NCBI GenBank assembly: GCA_020692325.1
Contig: JAIMKR010000002.1
Coordinates: forward strand, 82,370 to 146,369
Source: Desulfocurvus sp.
GTDB taxonomy: Bacteria; Desulfobacterota; Desulfovibrionia; Desulfovibrionales; Desulfovibrionaceae
DNA: 64,000 bases
Reading direction: 5' to 3'
Made by a program: the position numbers and the translations under genes
Shown: piece after piece, positions 7,912 to 18,289 of the stretch
Position numbering within the stretch: position 1 is the stretch's first letter
Layout of the letters: each line of letters opens with the position of its first letter
Notes under the pieces: model-generated
What the model was told of the DNA's origin: nothing
What the model saw: the letters and a program-made list of their open reading frames with translations, nothing else
Database searches by the model: none

Positions 7912-8684
7912 ACCAGACCAGAAGAAACTTCCTGAAATTCCTTGGCCTGGCCGCCGCTGGCGTGTGCACGGCCACCGCTGGTCGCGCCCTGGCGGTTTCC
8001 GTGGGCGCCAAAGCCGAGCCCGAAGCCGGCCCCCAGGCCCTGAGCGCCAAACGCTGGGGCATGGTCATCGACACCAAGAAGGTCGGCACCAAGGAAGCCA
8101 TCGACGTGCTCGCCAAGGCCTGCCACTCCGTCCATAACGTGCCGGACATTCCGGGCAACCAGAACATCAAGTGGATCTGGGCGGCCGGGTTCGAACAGGC
8201 CTTCGACCAGCCCAACGACTTCCTGGACGAGGACGTGAAGAAGCGGCAGTTTCCGCTGCTGTGCAACCACTGCTCCAATCCCCCCTGCGTGCGCGCCTGT
8301 CCCACACAGGCCACCTTCAAGCGCCCCGACGGCATCGTGGCCATGGACTACCACCGCTGCATCGGCTGCCGCTTCTGCATGGCCGCCTGCCCCTTCGGCG
8401 CGCGCAGTTTCAACTTCATGGACCCGCGCAAGCACATCGACCCCGCGGCCGTGAACAAGGAATTCCCCACCCGCATGCGCGGCGTGGTGGAAAAATGCAC
8501 CTTCTGCGTGGAACGCCTGGCCAAGGGCAAGCAGCCCGCCTGTGTCGAGGCCTCGAACGGAGCGGTGGCCTTCGGCGACCTCGCCGACGCCAATTCCGAG
8601 GTCCGCAAGCTGCTGCGGGAGCATTACACCATCCGGCGCAAGCCGTCGCTCGGCACGGAACCGAGCGTGTACTACATCATTTAG
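7908..8684 (+). CDS. dsrO: DsrO, periplasmic ferredoxin-like subunit
   Basis: A 258-residue iron-sulfur protein with a twin-arginine signal (RRNFLKFLGLAAAG, residues 5-18), so it is exported folded. The cysteine motifs CNHCSNPPC, CIGCRFCMAACP and CTFCVERL resemble NrfC/PsrB-type four-cluster subunits. It should pass electrons between DsrJ and the membrane subunit DsrP. Its ATG overlaps the dsrJ stop by an ATGA tetranucleotide. This start places the RR motif at the N-terminus, whereas an upstream in-frame start would bury it. Confidence 0.95.
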   Translation: MNQTRRNFLKFLGLAAAGVCTATAGRALAVSVGAKAEPEAGPQALSAKRWGMVIDTKKVGTKEAIDVLAKACHSVHNVPDIPGNQNIKWIWAAGFEQAFDQPNDFLDEDVKKRQFPLLCNHCSNPPCVRACPTQATFKRPDGIVAMDYHRCIGCRFCMAACPFGARSFNFMDPRKHIDPAAVNKEFPTRMRGVVEKCTFCVERLAKGKQPACVEASNGAVAFGDLADANSEVRKLLREHYTIRRKPSLGTEPSVYYII

Positions 8685-8693
8685 GGGGCGGTC

Positions 8694-9890
8694 ATGCTCG
8701 AAAAAGCGCTCAAAGGAAGTCCCAAGTACTATCTGTGGATAGGGTTCCTGCTCGTTGTCATGGCCGGCGCGTCCAGCGCCTACCTCGGCCAGTTGATGAA
8801 CGGTCTGACCATCACCGGCATGAGCCGCGACGTCTCCTGGGGATTCTACATCTCCCAGTTCACGTACCTGGTCGGTCTGGCCGCCTCCGGCGTCATGATC
8901 GTGCTGCCCTACTACTTCCACCACTACAAACAGTTCAAGGACCTCGTCATCTTCGGTGAGTTCATGGCCATCGCGGCCATCGCCATGTGCCTGGGCTTCA
9001 TCGTGGTCGACCTGGGCCAGCCGCAGCGCATGCTCAACGTCATGCTCTTCCCCACGCCGCATTCCATGCTCTTCTGGGACATGATCGTCCTGTGCGGCTA
9101 CCTGGCCCTGAACATCCTGGTGGGCTGGACCTGTCTTGAGTGCGACCGCCAGCACCTGCCGCATCCCAAGTGGACCAAGGTCCTCGCCTACATCTCCGTC
9201 ATCTGGGCCTTCTCCATCCACACCGTCACCGCCTTCCTGATGCAGGGGCTCCCCAGTCGCCATTACTGGCTCACCGCCATCCTGGCCGGCCGCTTCCTGG
9301 CTTCGGCCTTCTGCTCCGGCCCGTCCATTCTGCTGCTCGTCATCCTGCTCACCGAGAAGGTCACCACCTTCAAGGCCAACGTGGACGGCGTGCGCACCCT
9401 CGCCAAGATCATCACCTACGCCATGTGCGTGAACGTGTTCTTCTTCCTCTGCGAGGTGTTCACCTCCTTCTACTCCAGCATCCCCGAGCACAAGAACCCG
9501 CTGGTGTACCTCTTCAGCGGCCTCGATGGCCACGCCGAGCTGGTGCCCTTCATGTGGGTGGCCGCCGTGTTCGGTCTGGGCTGCCTGGCGCTGCTCATTC
9601 CGCCCAAGCTGCGCGACAATCGCCACCTGCTGCCCTGGTCCCTCGCCGTCCTGATCATCGCCACCTGGATCGACAAGGGCCTGGCGCTGCTGATCGGCGG
9701 CTTCAACCCGACCCCGTTCGACACCATCACCCCGTACTGGCCCACCGCCAAGGAGCTGACCGTCGCGCTGATGATCTACAGCCTGGGCGCGCTCGTCGTG
9801 ACCGTGCTGTTCAAGGTCGCCACCGAGGTGAAGCATGAGGTCGGCGCTTCCCAGAAGCCCGACAGCGACACCGCCGTGCCCGAGGCCTAG
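8694..9890 (+). CDS. dsrP: DsrP, NrfD-family integral membrane subunit
   Basis: A 398-residue polytopic membrane protein of the NrfD/PsrC family, with about ten hydrophobic helices across the length. It is predicted to interact with menaquinone and exchange electrons with DsrO. It starts 9 bp after dsrO behind GGGGGCGG, and ends the operon: a rho-independent terminator follows 24 bp downstream. No other dsr genes (dsrAB, dsrC) are within the window. Confidence 0.95.
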   Translation: MLEKALKGSPKYYLWIGFLLVVMAGASSAYLGQLMNGLTITGMSRDVSWGFYISQFTYLVGLAASGVMIVLPYYFHHYKQFKDLVIFGEFMAIAAIAMCLGFIVVDLGQPQRMLNVMLFPTPHSMLFWDMIVLCGYLALNILVGWTCLECDRQHLPHPKWTKVLAYISVIWAFSIHTVTAFLMQGLPSRHYWLTAILAGRFLASAFCSGPSILLLVILLTEKVTTFKANVDGVRTLAKIITYAMCVNVFFFLCEVFTSFYSSIPEHKNPLVYLFSGLDGHAELVPFMWVAAVFGLGCLALLIPPKLRDNRHLLPWSLAVLIIATWIDKGLALLIGGFNPTPFDTITPYWPTAKELTVALMIYSLGALVVTVLFKVATEVKHEVGASQKPDSDTAVPEA

Positions 9891-9914
9891 CCCCGGACCC
9901 GCATCCGCAACATG

Positions 9915-9946
9915 AAGGCGCTCCCGGAAACGGGGGCGCCTTTTTT
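9915..9946 (+). terminator. Rho-independent terminator of dsrMKJOP
   Basis: A 12-bp stem (9915-9926/9931-9942) with a GAAA tetraloop and one G-T wobble, running into T6. Confidence 0.9.
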
Positions 9947-10048
9947 CGTGCCCGTCTTCCGCAGCGCTCTTTACAAAACACAGGCTCCATGCCATCAGCC
10001 TAAGAGCGCCCCCCAGGCCAGCGACCGCGTCAACACGCCGAGGCAACC

Positions 10049-12016
10049 ATGCCGGACAGGCCCAAAAGGCACACGACAGAGGAGACCGACCGCCGTCGCC
10101 GACCGGCCGCCGTGCTCGCGACGCTGCTTGTCGCGGCGCTCCTCATGGCCAGCTGCGTCTACGGCATGTGGCGGCTGCGGCAAAACGAGCTGAACGATGA
10201 GGCCGCCAGCCTGCGCCGTCTGTCGCTGACGCTGGCGGAGCAGACCGGGCTGGCCTTCCGCGAGCTGGACATGGTCCTGCGCGAGACCCGGCAGGCCTAT
10301 CTGCGCGGCGACCGCTCGAAGAACGATCCGGCGGCGCTGCACCGCGAGCTGCGTGAACGCTTCACCGACCTGCCGCAGGGGCAGGCGCTGCTCGTCTTCG
10401 GGCCTGACGGCGGCATGCTGGCCCATTCGCGCGAGTACCCCACGCCGAAGATCAACGTGGCCGACCGCGCCTACTTCAGGATGCTGCGCGCTCCCTCCGA
10501 CGACCTTTACATATCCCGCCCGATGCGCAACCGCGTCAACGGCCGCTGGATGATCAGCCTGGCGCGGCGCATCCCCGGCGGCGCCGCTGAGTTCGGCGGC
10601 GTGGTCATGGCCGCAGTGGAGCTGGAGTACTTTTGGGAGCTGTACCGGGCGCTGAACCTGCCGGAAGGCGCGCGTCTGAACCTGCTGCGCGATGATGGCG
10701 CGATTCTTCTGGCCTCACCTTTCGACGAGTCGCGCCTGGGCCGGGAGGCCGAGAGTTCGCCCGCCACCGGGGAACTGCGCGCGCAAACGCCCGTGGCCGG
10801 ACTCCCGTTGACAGTCCGGCTGGAGTTGCCGGAGACCGAGGCCCTGCGCGGCTGGCGGCTGCACATGCTGGCGGCCTTCACGGGGATGCTGGCCATCGCA
10901 GCTGGGGTGGCGGCGCTTACGGCGGCGCGGCGCGCCCATCTGCGGGAGCTCCACCGCCGCACCGAGCTGCTGGCGCGCTCCGAGCGCGCCCTGCGCGAAA
11001 GCGAGGCCCGGCATCGCACCATCGTCGAAACCGCCAGCGAGGGCGTCTGCGTGTTCGACGCGGCGCGGCGCATCGTCTACGCCAACCGGGTCATGGCGCG
11101 GATGCTCGGCGACACCGAGTCCTCACTCGTTGGTCGGCCGCTCACGGACCTTTTCGGTCCCGACGGCGCGGCCGGCGATACGGACTGGATCTTCACGGGT
11201 GGGCGGCGTGAGGTCCGGCTCAAGGGGGGCGGCGGCGCGGACGTGTGGGCTTTGACCTCCAGCGCGCCGCTGGGCGACGACCTCACCGCGCCCGGCGGGG
11301 CCTTCGCCATGTTCGCCGACATCACCGAACGCAAGGAGCGGGAAAAGTTCCGCGAGGGCATCGAGGGCATTCTCCGCCACGATCTGCGCAGCCCGCTCAC
11401 GAGCATGAGCTACATTCCGCGGATGGTGCTGGCGGAGGGCGGCCTCTCCAACACGCAGCGCTGGAGCCTCACGGAGATGGAACGCTACGTCCGGCGCATG
11501 CTGCGCATGGTCGATGCCTATCTCAAGCTTTCCGGCATAGAACGCGCGGACTACCGGCCGGAACCCCACTCCGTGGATCTGGCCGCCCTTGCCGCCGAGG
11601 CAGGCCGGGAACTCCAACCGCTCATGGACGCCGGGGGAAAACGCTTGGCCATCATCGGCGGCGAAACGCCGGTCGTGATGGAGGGCGAGGAGGCCCTGCT
11701 CGCCACCATGCTCGTCAACCTGGTGAAAAACGCGCTGGAGGCCGCGCCGCGCGACTCCGCCGTAACCCTGGAGCTGGCGGGCGCGGACAGGGACGTGCAC
11801 ATCGCCGTGCGCAACCCGGGAGCGGTGCCGCCGGCCATCCGCGCCCGGTTCTTCCAAAAGTACGTCACTGCCGGCAAAAGCCGGGGGACCGGTCTGGGAG
11901 CCTACTCCGCACGGCTCATCGTCGAGGCCCACGGCGGGGCCATCGCACTCGACACCTCCGATCCCGAGGCCACGACCATCCGTGTGCGGCTGCCTCGCCG
12001 GGCACGGACGGAGTAG
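10049..12016 (+). CDS. Membrane sensor histidine kinase with extracytoplasmic and PAS domains
   Basis: A 655-residue histidine kinase. TM1 spans about residues 21-43 and TM2 about 270-290. The periplasmic region between resembles a Cache/PDC sensor (LVFGPDGGMLAH, ADRAYFRMLRAP). A PAS domain follows at about 315-430. The dimerisation box HDLRSPL carries the phospho-acceptor His444, and the ATPase domain shows the N box NLVKNALEAA and G box RGTGLG. The gene is flanked by the dsr terminator and a long gap before hisS. No response regulator is adjacent, so its partner and signal are unknown. Confidence 0.88.
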   Translation: MPDRPKRHTTEETDRRRRPAAVLATLLVAALLMASCVYGMWRLRQNELNDEAASLRRLSLTLAEQTGLAFRELDMVLRETRQAYLRGDRSKNDPAALHRELRERFTDLPQGQALLVFGPDGGMLAHSREYPTPKINVADRAYFRMLRAPSDDLYISRPMRNRVNGRWMISLARRIPGGAAEFGGVVMAAVELEYFWELYRALNLPEGARLNLLRDDGAILLASPFDESRLGREAESSPATGELRAQTPVAGLPLTVRLELPETEALRGWRLHMLAAFTGMLAIAAGVAALTAARRAHLRELHRRTELLARSERALRESEARHRTIVETASEGVCVFDAARRIVYANRVMARMLGDTESSLVGRPLTDLFGPDGAAGDTDWIFTGGRREVRLKGGGGADVWALTSSAPLGDDLTAPGGAFAMFADITERKEREKFREGIEGILRHDLRSPLTSMSYIPRMVLAEGGLSNTQRWSLTEMERYVRRMLRMVDAYLKLSGIERADYRPEPHSVDLAALAAEAGRELQPLMDAGGKRLAIIGGETPVVMEGEEALLATMLVNLVKNALEAAPRDSAVTLELAGADRDVHIAVRNPGAVPPAIRARFFQKYVTAGKSRGTGLGAYSARLIVEAHGGAIALDTSDPEATTIRVRLPRRARTE

Positions 12017-12389
12017 CCGGAACGCGTCGATGTTCCCGCGCGACGCGGCTCGCCCGTGATGACGCTCTCGTTCATGAATCTCTCGCCATGACGCCCCGAC
12101 TATCCGTGGACCCCTCCCCGATGACGACCAGCAGGGCGCGGGATTTCCGCCGGATACGCCACGACCCGCTTATGATGACGCTCTCGCCAGGACGTTCCCG
12201 GTTGTCCGAAGACGCATTCATAGCGGGCGTTTCTCCATGACGCCCCCAAAGGCGCGGACTCACCGCCGGACGCGCCGCGCGGGAGGCCCGCCCCGGATGC
12301 GCATGGTCTTCTTCCCGGGCGCGGCCCATCGAAAAAGTTTCCGACGCACACCGAACGACGGGGCGCGCCGCGCCACGGGCGACGCGGTT
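12017..12389. other. Gene-free stretch with short repeated words
   Basis: About 370 bp between the kinase and the hisS promoter. The word TGATGACGCTCTCG occurs at about 12057 and 12174, and CCATGACGCCCC occurs twice. Open frames here lack ribosome-binding sites and family resemblance. I see no gene. Confidence 0.5.
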
Positions 12390-12418
12390 TTGACAACAGG
12401 GGTGCCTGAAGCTATATT
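12390..12418 (+). promoter_or_regulatory. Near-consensus sigma-70 promoter of hisS operon
   Basis: TTGACA (12390-12395), 17-bp spacer, TATATT (12413-12418). Transcription should begin near 12425, leaving a leader of about 30 bases before the hisS ATG. It is the best promoter match seen in the window and probably drives hisS-aspS-def-fmt-DUF116. Confidence 0.85.
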
Positions 12419-12455
12419 CCAGCCCTTTGCCAACCTCAACAGGGCACACGGTTTC

Positions 12456-13697
12456 ATGAGCGCCATCCAAAAAATCAAAGGCTTCGCCGACATGTTCGGC
12501 GAGGACTCCCGCGCCTTCACCCGCATGGAATCCGTCGCGCGGGACATCTTCACGCGCTACGGCTTCGGCGAAGTGCGCATTCCCGTGCTGGAACGCACGG
12601 AACTTTTCGCCAAGGGCATCGGCGAGGACACGGACGTGGTCGGCAAGGAGATGTACACCTTCACCGATCGCGGCGACCGCTCGCTCACCCTGCGCCCCGA
12701 GGCCACAGCCGGCGTGCTGCGCGCCTGCATCGAGGCCGGCGCGGTGGAACCGGGCAAGCCTTCGCGCCTGTTCGCCTTCGGTCCCATGTTCCGCTACGAG
12801 CGGCCACAAAAAGGCCGCATGCGCCAATTCCATCAGATCGACGCCGAACTCCTCGGCTCGCCCGAACCGCAGGCCGACGTCGAGGTCATCCTCATGCTGC
12901 GCGACTACCTGGAGGAACTCGGCATCGGCGACCTCAGCTTCGAGCTGAACAGCCTGGGCTGCCGCGAATGCCGGCCGCACTATCGCGCCGCGCTCACCGC
13001 CTATTTCGAATCCCTGGACGAGGAGAAGCTCTGCGAGGATTGCCGGCGGCGCATGAAAACCAACCCCCTGCGCGTGCTGGACTGCAAGGTGCCCGGCTGC
13101 AAGGCCATGGTCGAGAAGGCCCCGGCCATCGCCGACCATCTGTGCGCGGGCTGCCGCGACCATTTTTCCGCCGTGCTCTCCCTGGTTTCGCGCGCGGGCC
13201 TCGCCTACACGCTCAATCCCCGCCTGGTGCGCGGGCTGGACTACTACCAGCGCACCACCTTCGAGGTGACGAGCGGAGCCATCGGCGCGCAGACGGCCGT
13301 GGCCGGCGGCGGGCGGTACGACGGTCTGGTGCAGCAGCTGGGCGGACCGGACGCTCCGGGCGTGGGCTTCGCCTGCGGCATGGAGCGCCTTGCGCTGCTC
13401 ATGGAGAAGCAGGAGGCCCCCCGGCCGGACTTCTTCCTGGCCGTCACCGACACGCGCGAGAAATCCGGGGCCGTGGACGCCGCCATCCTGCTGGGGCACA
13501 AGCTGCGCCTGCGCGGCCTTTCCGGCGAGTGCGACTACGAGCCCGGCAGCATGAAGAGCCGGTTGCGCCGCGCCGGCAAGCTGAACGTGAAAAAGTGCTA
13601 CATCATCGGGCCGGAGGAATTCGACGCCGGCAAGGTGACCGTGAAAGACATGGAGGAAGGCGGCCAGCTCTCGCTGGACATCGCCGCCTTCGACTAA
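12456..13697 (+). CDS. hisS: Histidyl-tRNA synthetase
   Basis: A 413-residue class II synthetase that charges tRNA-His. Motif 2 (FRYERPQKGRMRQFHQIDAE) and the histidine A loop RGLDYYQRTTFEV are intact. A cysteine-rich insertion (CRECRPH, CEDCRRR, CAGCRDH) is typical of many bacterial HisRS. The frame extends upstream, but the ATG at 12456 gives the usual family length and lies just after a strong promoter. Its Shine-Dalgarno is weak (AGGG). aspS follows after 52 bp. Confidence 0.96.
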   Translation: MSAIQKIKGFADMFGEDSRAFTRMESVARDIFTRYGFGEVRIPVLERTELFAKGIGEDTDVVGKEMYTFTDRGDRSLTLRPEATAGVLRACIEAGAVEPGKPSRLFAFGPMFRYERPQKGRMRQFHQIDAELLGSPEPQADVEVILMLRDYLEELGIGDLSFELNSLGCRECRPHYRAALTAYFESLDEEKLCEDCRRRMKTNPLRVLDCKVPGCKAMVEKAPAIADHLCAGCRDHFSAVLSLVSRAGLAYTLNPRLVRGLDYYQRTTFEVTSGAIGAQTAVAGGGRYDGLVQQLGGPDAPGVGFACGMERLALLMEKQEAPRPDFFLAVTDTREKSGAVDAAILLGHKLRLRGLSGECDYEPGSMKSRLRRAGKLNVKKCYIIGPEEFDAGKVTVKDMEEGGQLSLDIAAFD

Positions 13698-13709
13698 CCT
13701 GGATAACGA

Positions 13710-13730
13710 CGCCGCCCACGCGGCGATTTT
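13710..13730 (+). terminator. Weak hairpin with T4 between hisS and aspS
   Basis: A 6-bp GC stem (13710-13715/13720-13725) with a CCAC loop, then ATTTT. It may cause partial termination or mark an mRNA processing site. Confidence 0.35.
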
Positions 13731-13749
13731 CTCCAAAAGGAACCATCCG

Positions 13750-15624
<1,875 letters not shown>

Positions 15625-15628
15625 CGCC

Positions 15629-16129
15629 ATGTCCAAGCTGCCCATCCGCCTCTACCCCGACCCCGTGCTGGCCCAGAAGGCCGACGCCGTTACCGGCATC
15701 ACCCCCGAGCTGGTCAAGCTGGCCGAGGACATGATGCTGACCATGTACGAAAGCGACGGCGTTGGGCTGGCCGCCCCGCAGGTGGGCAAGAGCATCCGGC
15801 TCATCACCGTGGATGAGACCGGTCCCAAGGAACGCAAAAAGCCCCTGACGCTCTTCAACCCGGAGTTCGTGACCCGCGAGGGCAGCAAGGAATCCGAGGA
15901 ATCGTGCCTGAGCCTGCCCTCCTTCTCCTGCAAGGTGAAGCGCTACGAGAACGTGACAGTGAAGGGCGTGAACGAGAAGGGCAACCCCGTCGAAGTGCAA
16001 GCCGAGGGGCTGCTCGCCATCATCCTGCAGCACGAGATGGAGCACCTGGAGGGTCTCACCCTGGTGGACCACGCCAGTCGCCTGAAACGCACCATGTACG
16101 ACACGAAGGTCAAAAAATGGCGCAGGTAG
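15629..16129 (+). CDS. def: Peptide deformylase
   Basis: A 166-residue metalloenzyme that removes the formyl group from nascent proteins. Its three motifs are present: GVGLAAPQ, ESCLSLP and HEMEHLEG. Cys of motif 2 and the two His of motif 3 bind the metal, with the catalytic Glu between them. It pairs functionally with fmt, whose start overlaps its last 13 bases. Confidence 0.95.
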   Translation: MSKLPIRLYPDPVLAQKADAVTGITPELVKLAEDMMLTMYESDGVGLAAPQVGKSIRLITVDETGPKERKKPLTLFNPEFVTREGSKESEESCLSLPSFSCKVKRYENVTVKGVNEKGNPVEVQAEGLLAIILQHEMEHLEGLTLVDHASRLKRTMYDTKVKKWRR

Positions 16130-17160
16130 TCGAAGACCCTCTCGGCGGGGACATCGAGATAAAGAACGCCGGCCCGGACCAGGACTATCCGGTTCCGCCG
16201 CTGCGCGTCGTCTTCATGGGCACGCCGGACTTCGCCGCCGCGAGCCTGCGCGCGCTCATCGCCTGGCCCGGGACCGAGGTGCTGCGCGTGTACACCCAGC
16301 CCGACCGTCCCTGTGGACGCGGCCAGGAGTGCACCCCCCCGCCGGTCAAGGTCCTGGCCCTCGAAAACGGCATCGACGTGCGCCAGCCGCTCAATTTCAA
16401 GGACCCGGCCGAGGTGGCGGCGCTGCGGGAGCTGTCCTTCGACGTGCTCGTCGTGGCCGCCTACGGGCTCATCCTGCCCCAGGCCGTGCTCGACGGCCCC
16501 CGGCTCATGCCCGTGAACGTGCATGCCAGCCTGCTGCCCCGCTGGCGCGGAGCCGCCCCCATCCAGCGCGCGCTGGAGGCCGGCGACATCGCCACCGGCA
16601 TCACCATCATGAAGATGGAGCTGGGGCTCGACTCCGGCCCCATCCTGCTCCAACGCGCCCTGCGCATCGCCGACGCCGACACCGCGGGCTCCCTGCACGA
16701 CGAACTCGCCAAAATGGGCGCGGAAACGCTCCTCGACGCCCTGTCCCGCCTGCCCAAGGGCAAACTCATGCTGCTGCCGCAGGACGAGTCGCGCGTCACC
16801 CTCGCGCCCAAACTCAGCAAGGACGAGGGCCTCGTCGACTGGACTCTGCCGGCCGAGAAGCTGCACGACCACATCCGCGCCATGCACCCCTGGCCGGGCG
16901 TGTTCTTCGACTGGGAGCAGGTCCCGGGCAAAATCCTGCGCCTGTCCATCGAGCCCGGAACCATCGGCGGCGACCTGCCCGAGGGCGCGACGCCCGGTAC
17001 GCTGCTCGGCCTCGTGACCACTCCTCTTGGCCCACGGCTGGCCATCGCCACGGCTGACAAGGTTTACCTGGTGGCGCGCGTCACCCCGCGCGGCAAAAAG
17101 CAGCAGGACGCCCAGGCCTTCGCCTGCGGCTACCTCAACACCAAGACCTGCCAGGGCTGA
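16117..17160 (+). CDS. fmt: Methionyl-tRNA formyltransferase
   Basis: A 347-residue enzyme that formylates initiator Met-tRNA using 10-formyl-THF. It has the opening LRVVFMGTPDFAA, the substrate loop PDRPCGRGQ, and the catalytic motif VHASLLPRWRGAAPIQ. The C-terminal OB-like domain is complete. The ATG at 16117 lies inside def, preceded by GAAGG, and adds about 26 residues before the usual family start. Overlap with def implies coupled translation. Confidence 0.95.
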   Translation: MAQVVEDPLGGDIEIKNAGPDQDYPVPPLRVVFMGTPDFAAASLRALIAWPGTEVLRVYTQPDRPCGRGQECTPPPVKVLALENGIDVRQPLNFKDPAEVAALRELSFDVLVVAAYGLILPQAVLDGPRLMPVNVHASLLPRWRGAAPIQRALEAGDIATGITIMKMELGLDSGPILLQRALRIADADTAGSLHDELAKMGAETLLDALSRLPKGKLMLLPQDESRVTLAPKLSKDEGLVDWTLPAEKLHDHIRAMHPWPGVFFDWEQVPGKILRLSIEPGTIGGDLPEGATPGTLLGLVTTPLGPRLAIATADKVYLVARVTPRGKKQQDAQAFACGYLNTKTCQG

Positions 17161-17185
17161 TCCCCCGGTCGGCAAGGCTCTTCTC

Positions 17186-17950
17186 GTGGACGGCACGGGC
17201 AACAGCACTTCGCGCAAGCGCCTGTTCATCGGGCTCATGACCGGCAGCTGCACGCTTGTGTGCGCGCTGCTCGTTCTGCTCTGGGTCGTGCCCTACATCG
17301 GCCTGCGCAACATCAACCCCGACGCGCCCCTCATCCTCGGCATAGTCCTCGGCCTGCTCTTCCTTCTGGTGGCCTGGGCCGGACTCGGTCTTGTGCTCAG
17401 CATCATGGTGCGTCGCCATCTGCCCCTCACCGGACGCATGCGCGGACTCACCATCAAGCTGCTCCTGCCGCTCATGAGCCTGCTTGGCCGCGCGCTCGGC
17501 TTCTCCAAGGAGAACATCCACACCTCCTTCATCAAGGTCAACAACGAACTCGTCCTGCGCGAGACCGGCCGCTACGACCCGGACAAAATTCTCCTGCTCA
17601 TGCCCCACTGCCTGCAGAACAGCCGCTGCGACATGCGGCTGACCTACAACATCGACAACTGCAAACGCTGCGGCATGTGCCCCATGACCGGCCTGCTCAA
17701 CCTGCGCGACCGCTACGGCGTCCACCTCGCCATCGCCACCGGCGGCACCATCGCCCGGCGCATCGTCAAGCAGAAACGCCCGGCCATCATCATCGCCGTG
17801 GCCTGCTACCGCGATCTCTCCAGCGGCATTCAGGACACCTACCCCCTGCCCGTCTTCGGCGTCCTCAACGAGCGCCCCCACGGCCCCTGCCTCGACACTA
17901 CCGTCTCCCTTGAACGCCTGGAAGGCGCACTCAAGCGATTCCTCAAGTAG
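17186..17950 (+). CDS. DUF116 membrane protein
   Basis: A 254-residue protein starting with GTG, eight bases after AAGG. Two hydrophobic helices (about residues 15-40 and 50-75) precede a cytoplasmic DUF116 domain rich in cysteine: MPHCLQNSRC, NCKRCGMCPM, AVACYRDL and GPCLD. These suggest a bound Fe-S cluster or metal. DUF116 genes commonly follow def-fmt in Desulfovibrio. The biochemical role is unknown. Confidence 0.85.
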   Translation: MDGTGNSTSRKRLFIGLMTGSCTLVCALLVLLWVVPYIGLRNINPDAPLILGIVLGLLFLLVAWAGLGLVLSIMVRRHLPLTGRMRGLTIKLLLPLMSLLGRALGFSKENIHTSFIKVNNELVLRETGRYDPDKILLLMPHCLQNSRCDMRLTYNIDNCKRCGMCPMTGLLNLRDRYGVHLAIATGGTIARRIVKQKRPAIIIAVACYRDLSSGIQDTYPLPVFGVLNERPHGPCLDTTVSLERLEGALKRFLK

Positions 17951-17957
17951 AGGCGAC

Positions 17958-18105
17958 GACTCAAAATTGTGCCGGTAAGAATGCCTCCGGCGGCCGGGGC
18001 GTTTCGCGCTCCCCGGACCCCTGCGTATTGGGGCGGCGTGTCTTTTCCTTTACCGGGGTTCCAAGGGGCAGGCTGCCCCTTGGCCTGCGGAGCATGTTCA
18101 CGCAC
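17958..18105 (-). repeat. Dispersed repeat C, copy 1 (left flank of Fic gene)
   Basis: Contains hairpin AAGGGGCA-ggc-TGCCCCTT (about 18061-18079). On the minus strand this is followed by GGAACCCC, matching the core of the three-hairpin repeats at 2238 and 50727. Bases 17958-18028 recur at 19667-19737 with a single mismatch. A more diverged copy runs 19500-19637. Confidence 0.75.
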
Positions 18106-18289
18106 CACAAAATTCTGGTCATTCTTATTGACATTTCTTAGGACAAAATTAGTCTAGAGTTATCAAAAAATAACGTTTATACGCAATATTAGCTGGGACA
18201 AAACATTGCCCACAATGTTGCCCGCAATGTTGCCCGAAACATTGCTCGAGGCATTGACCGAAACATTGGCCAAGAGCATAGGCGTAACC

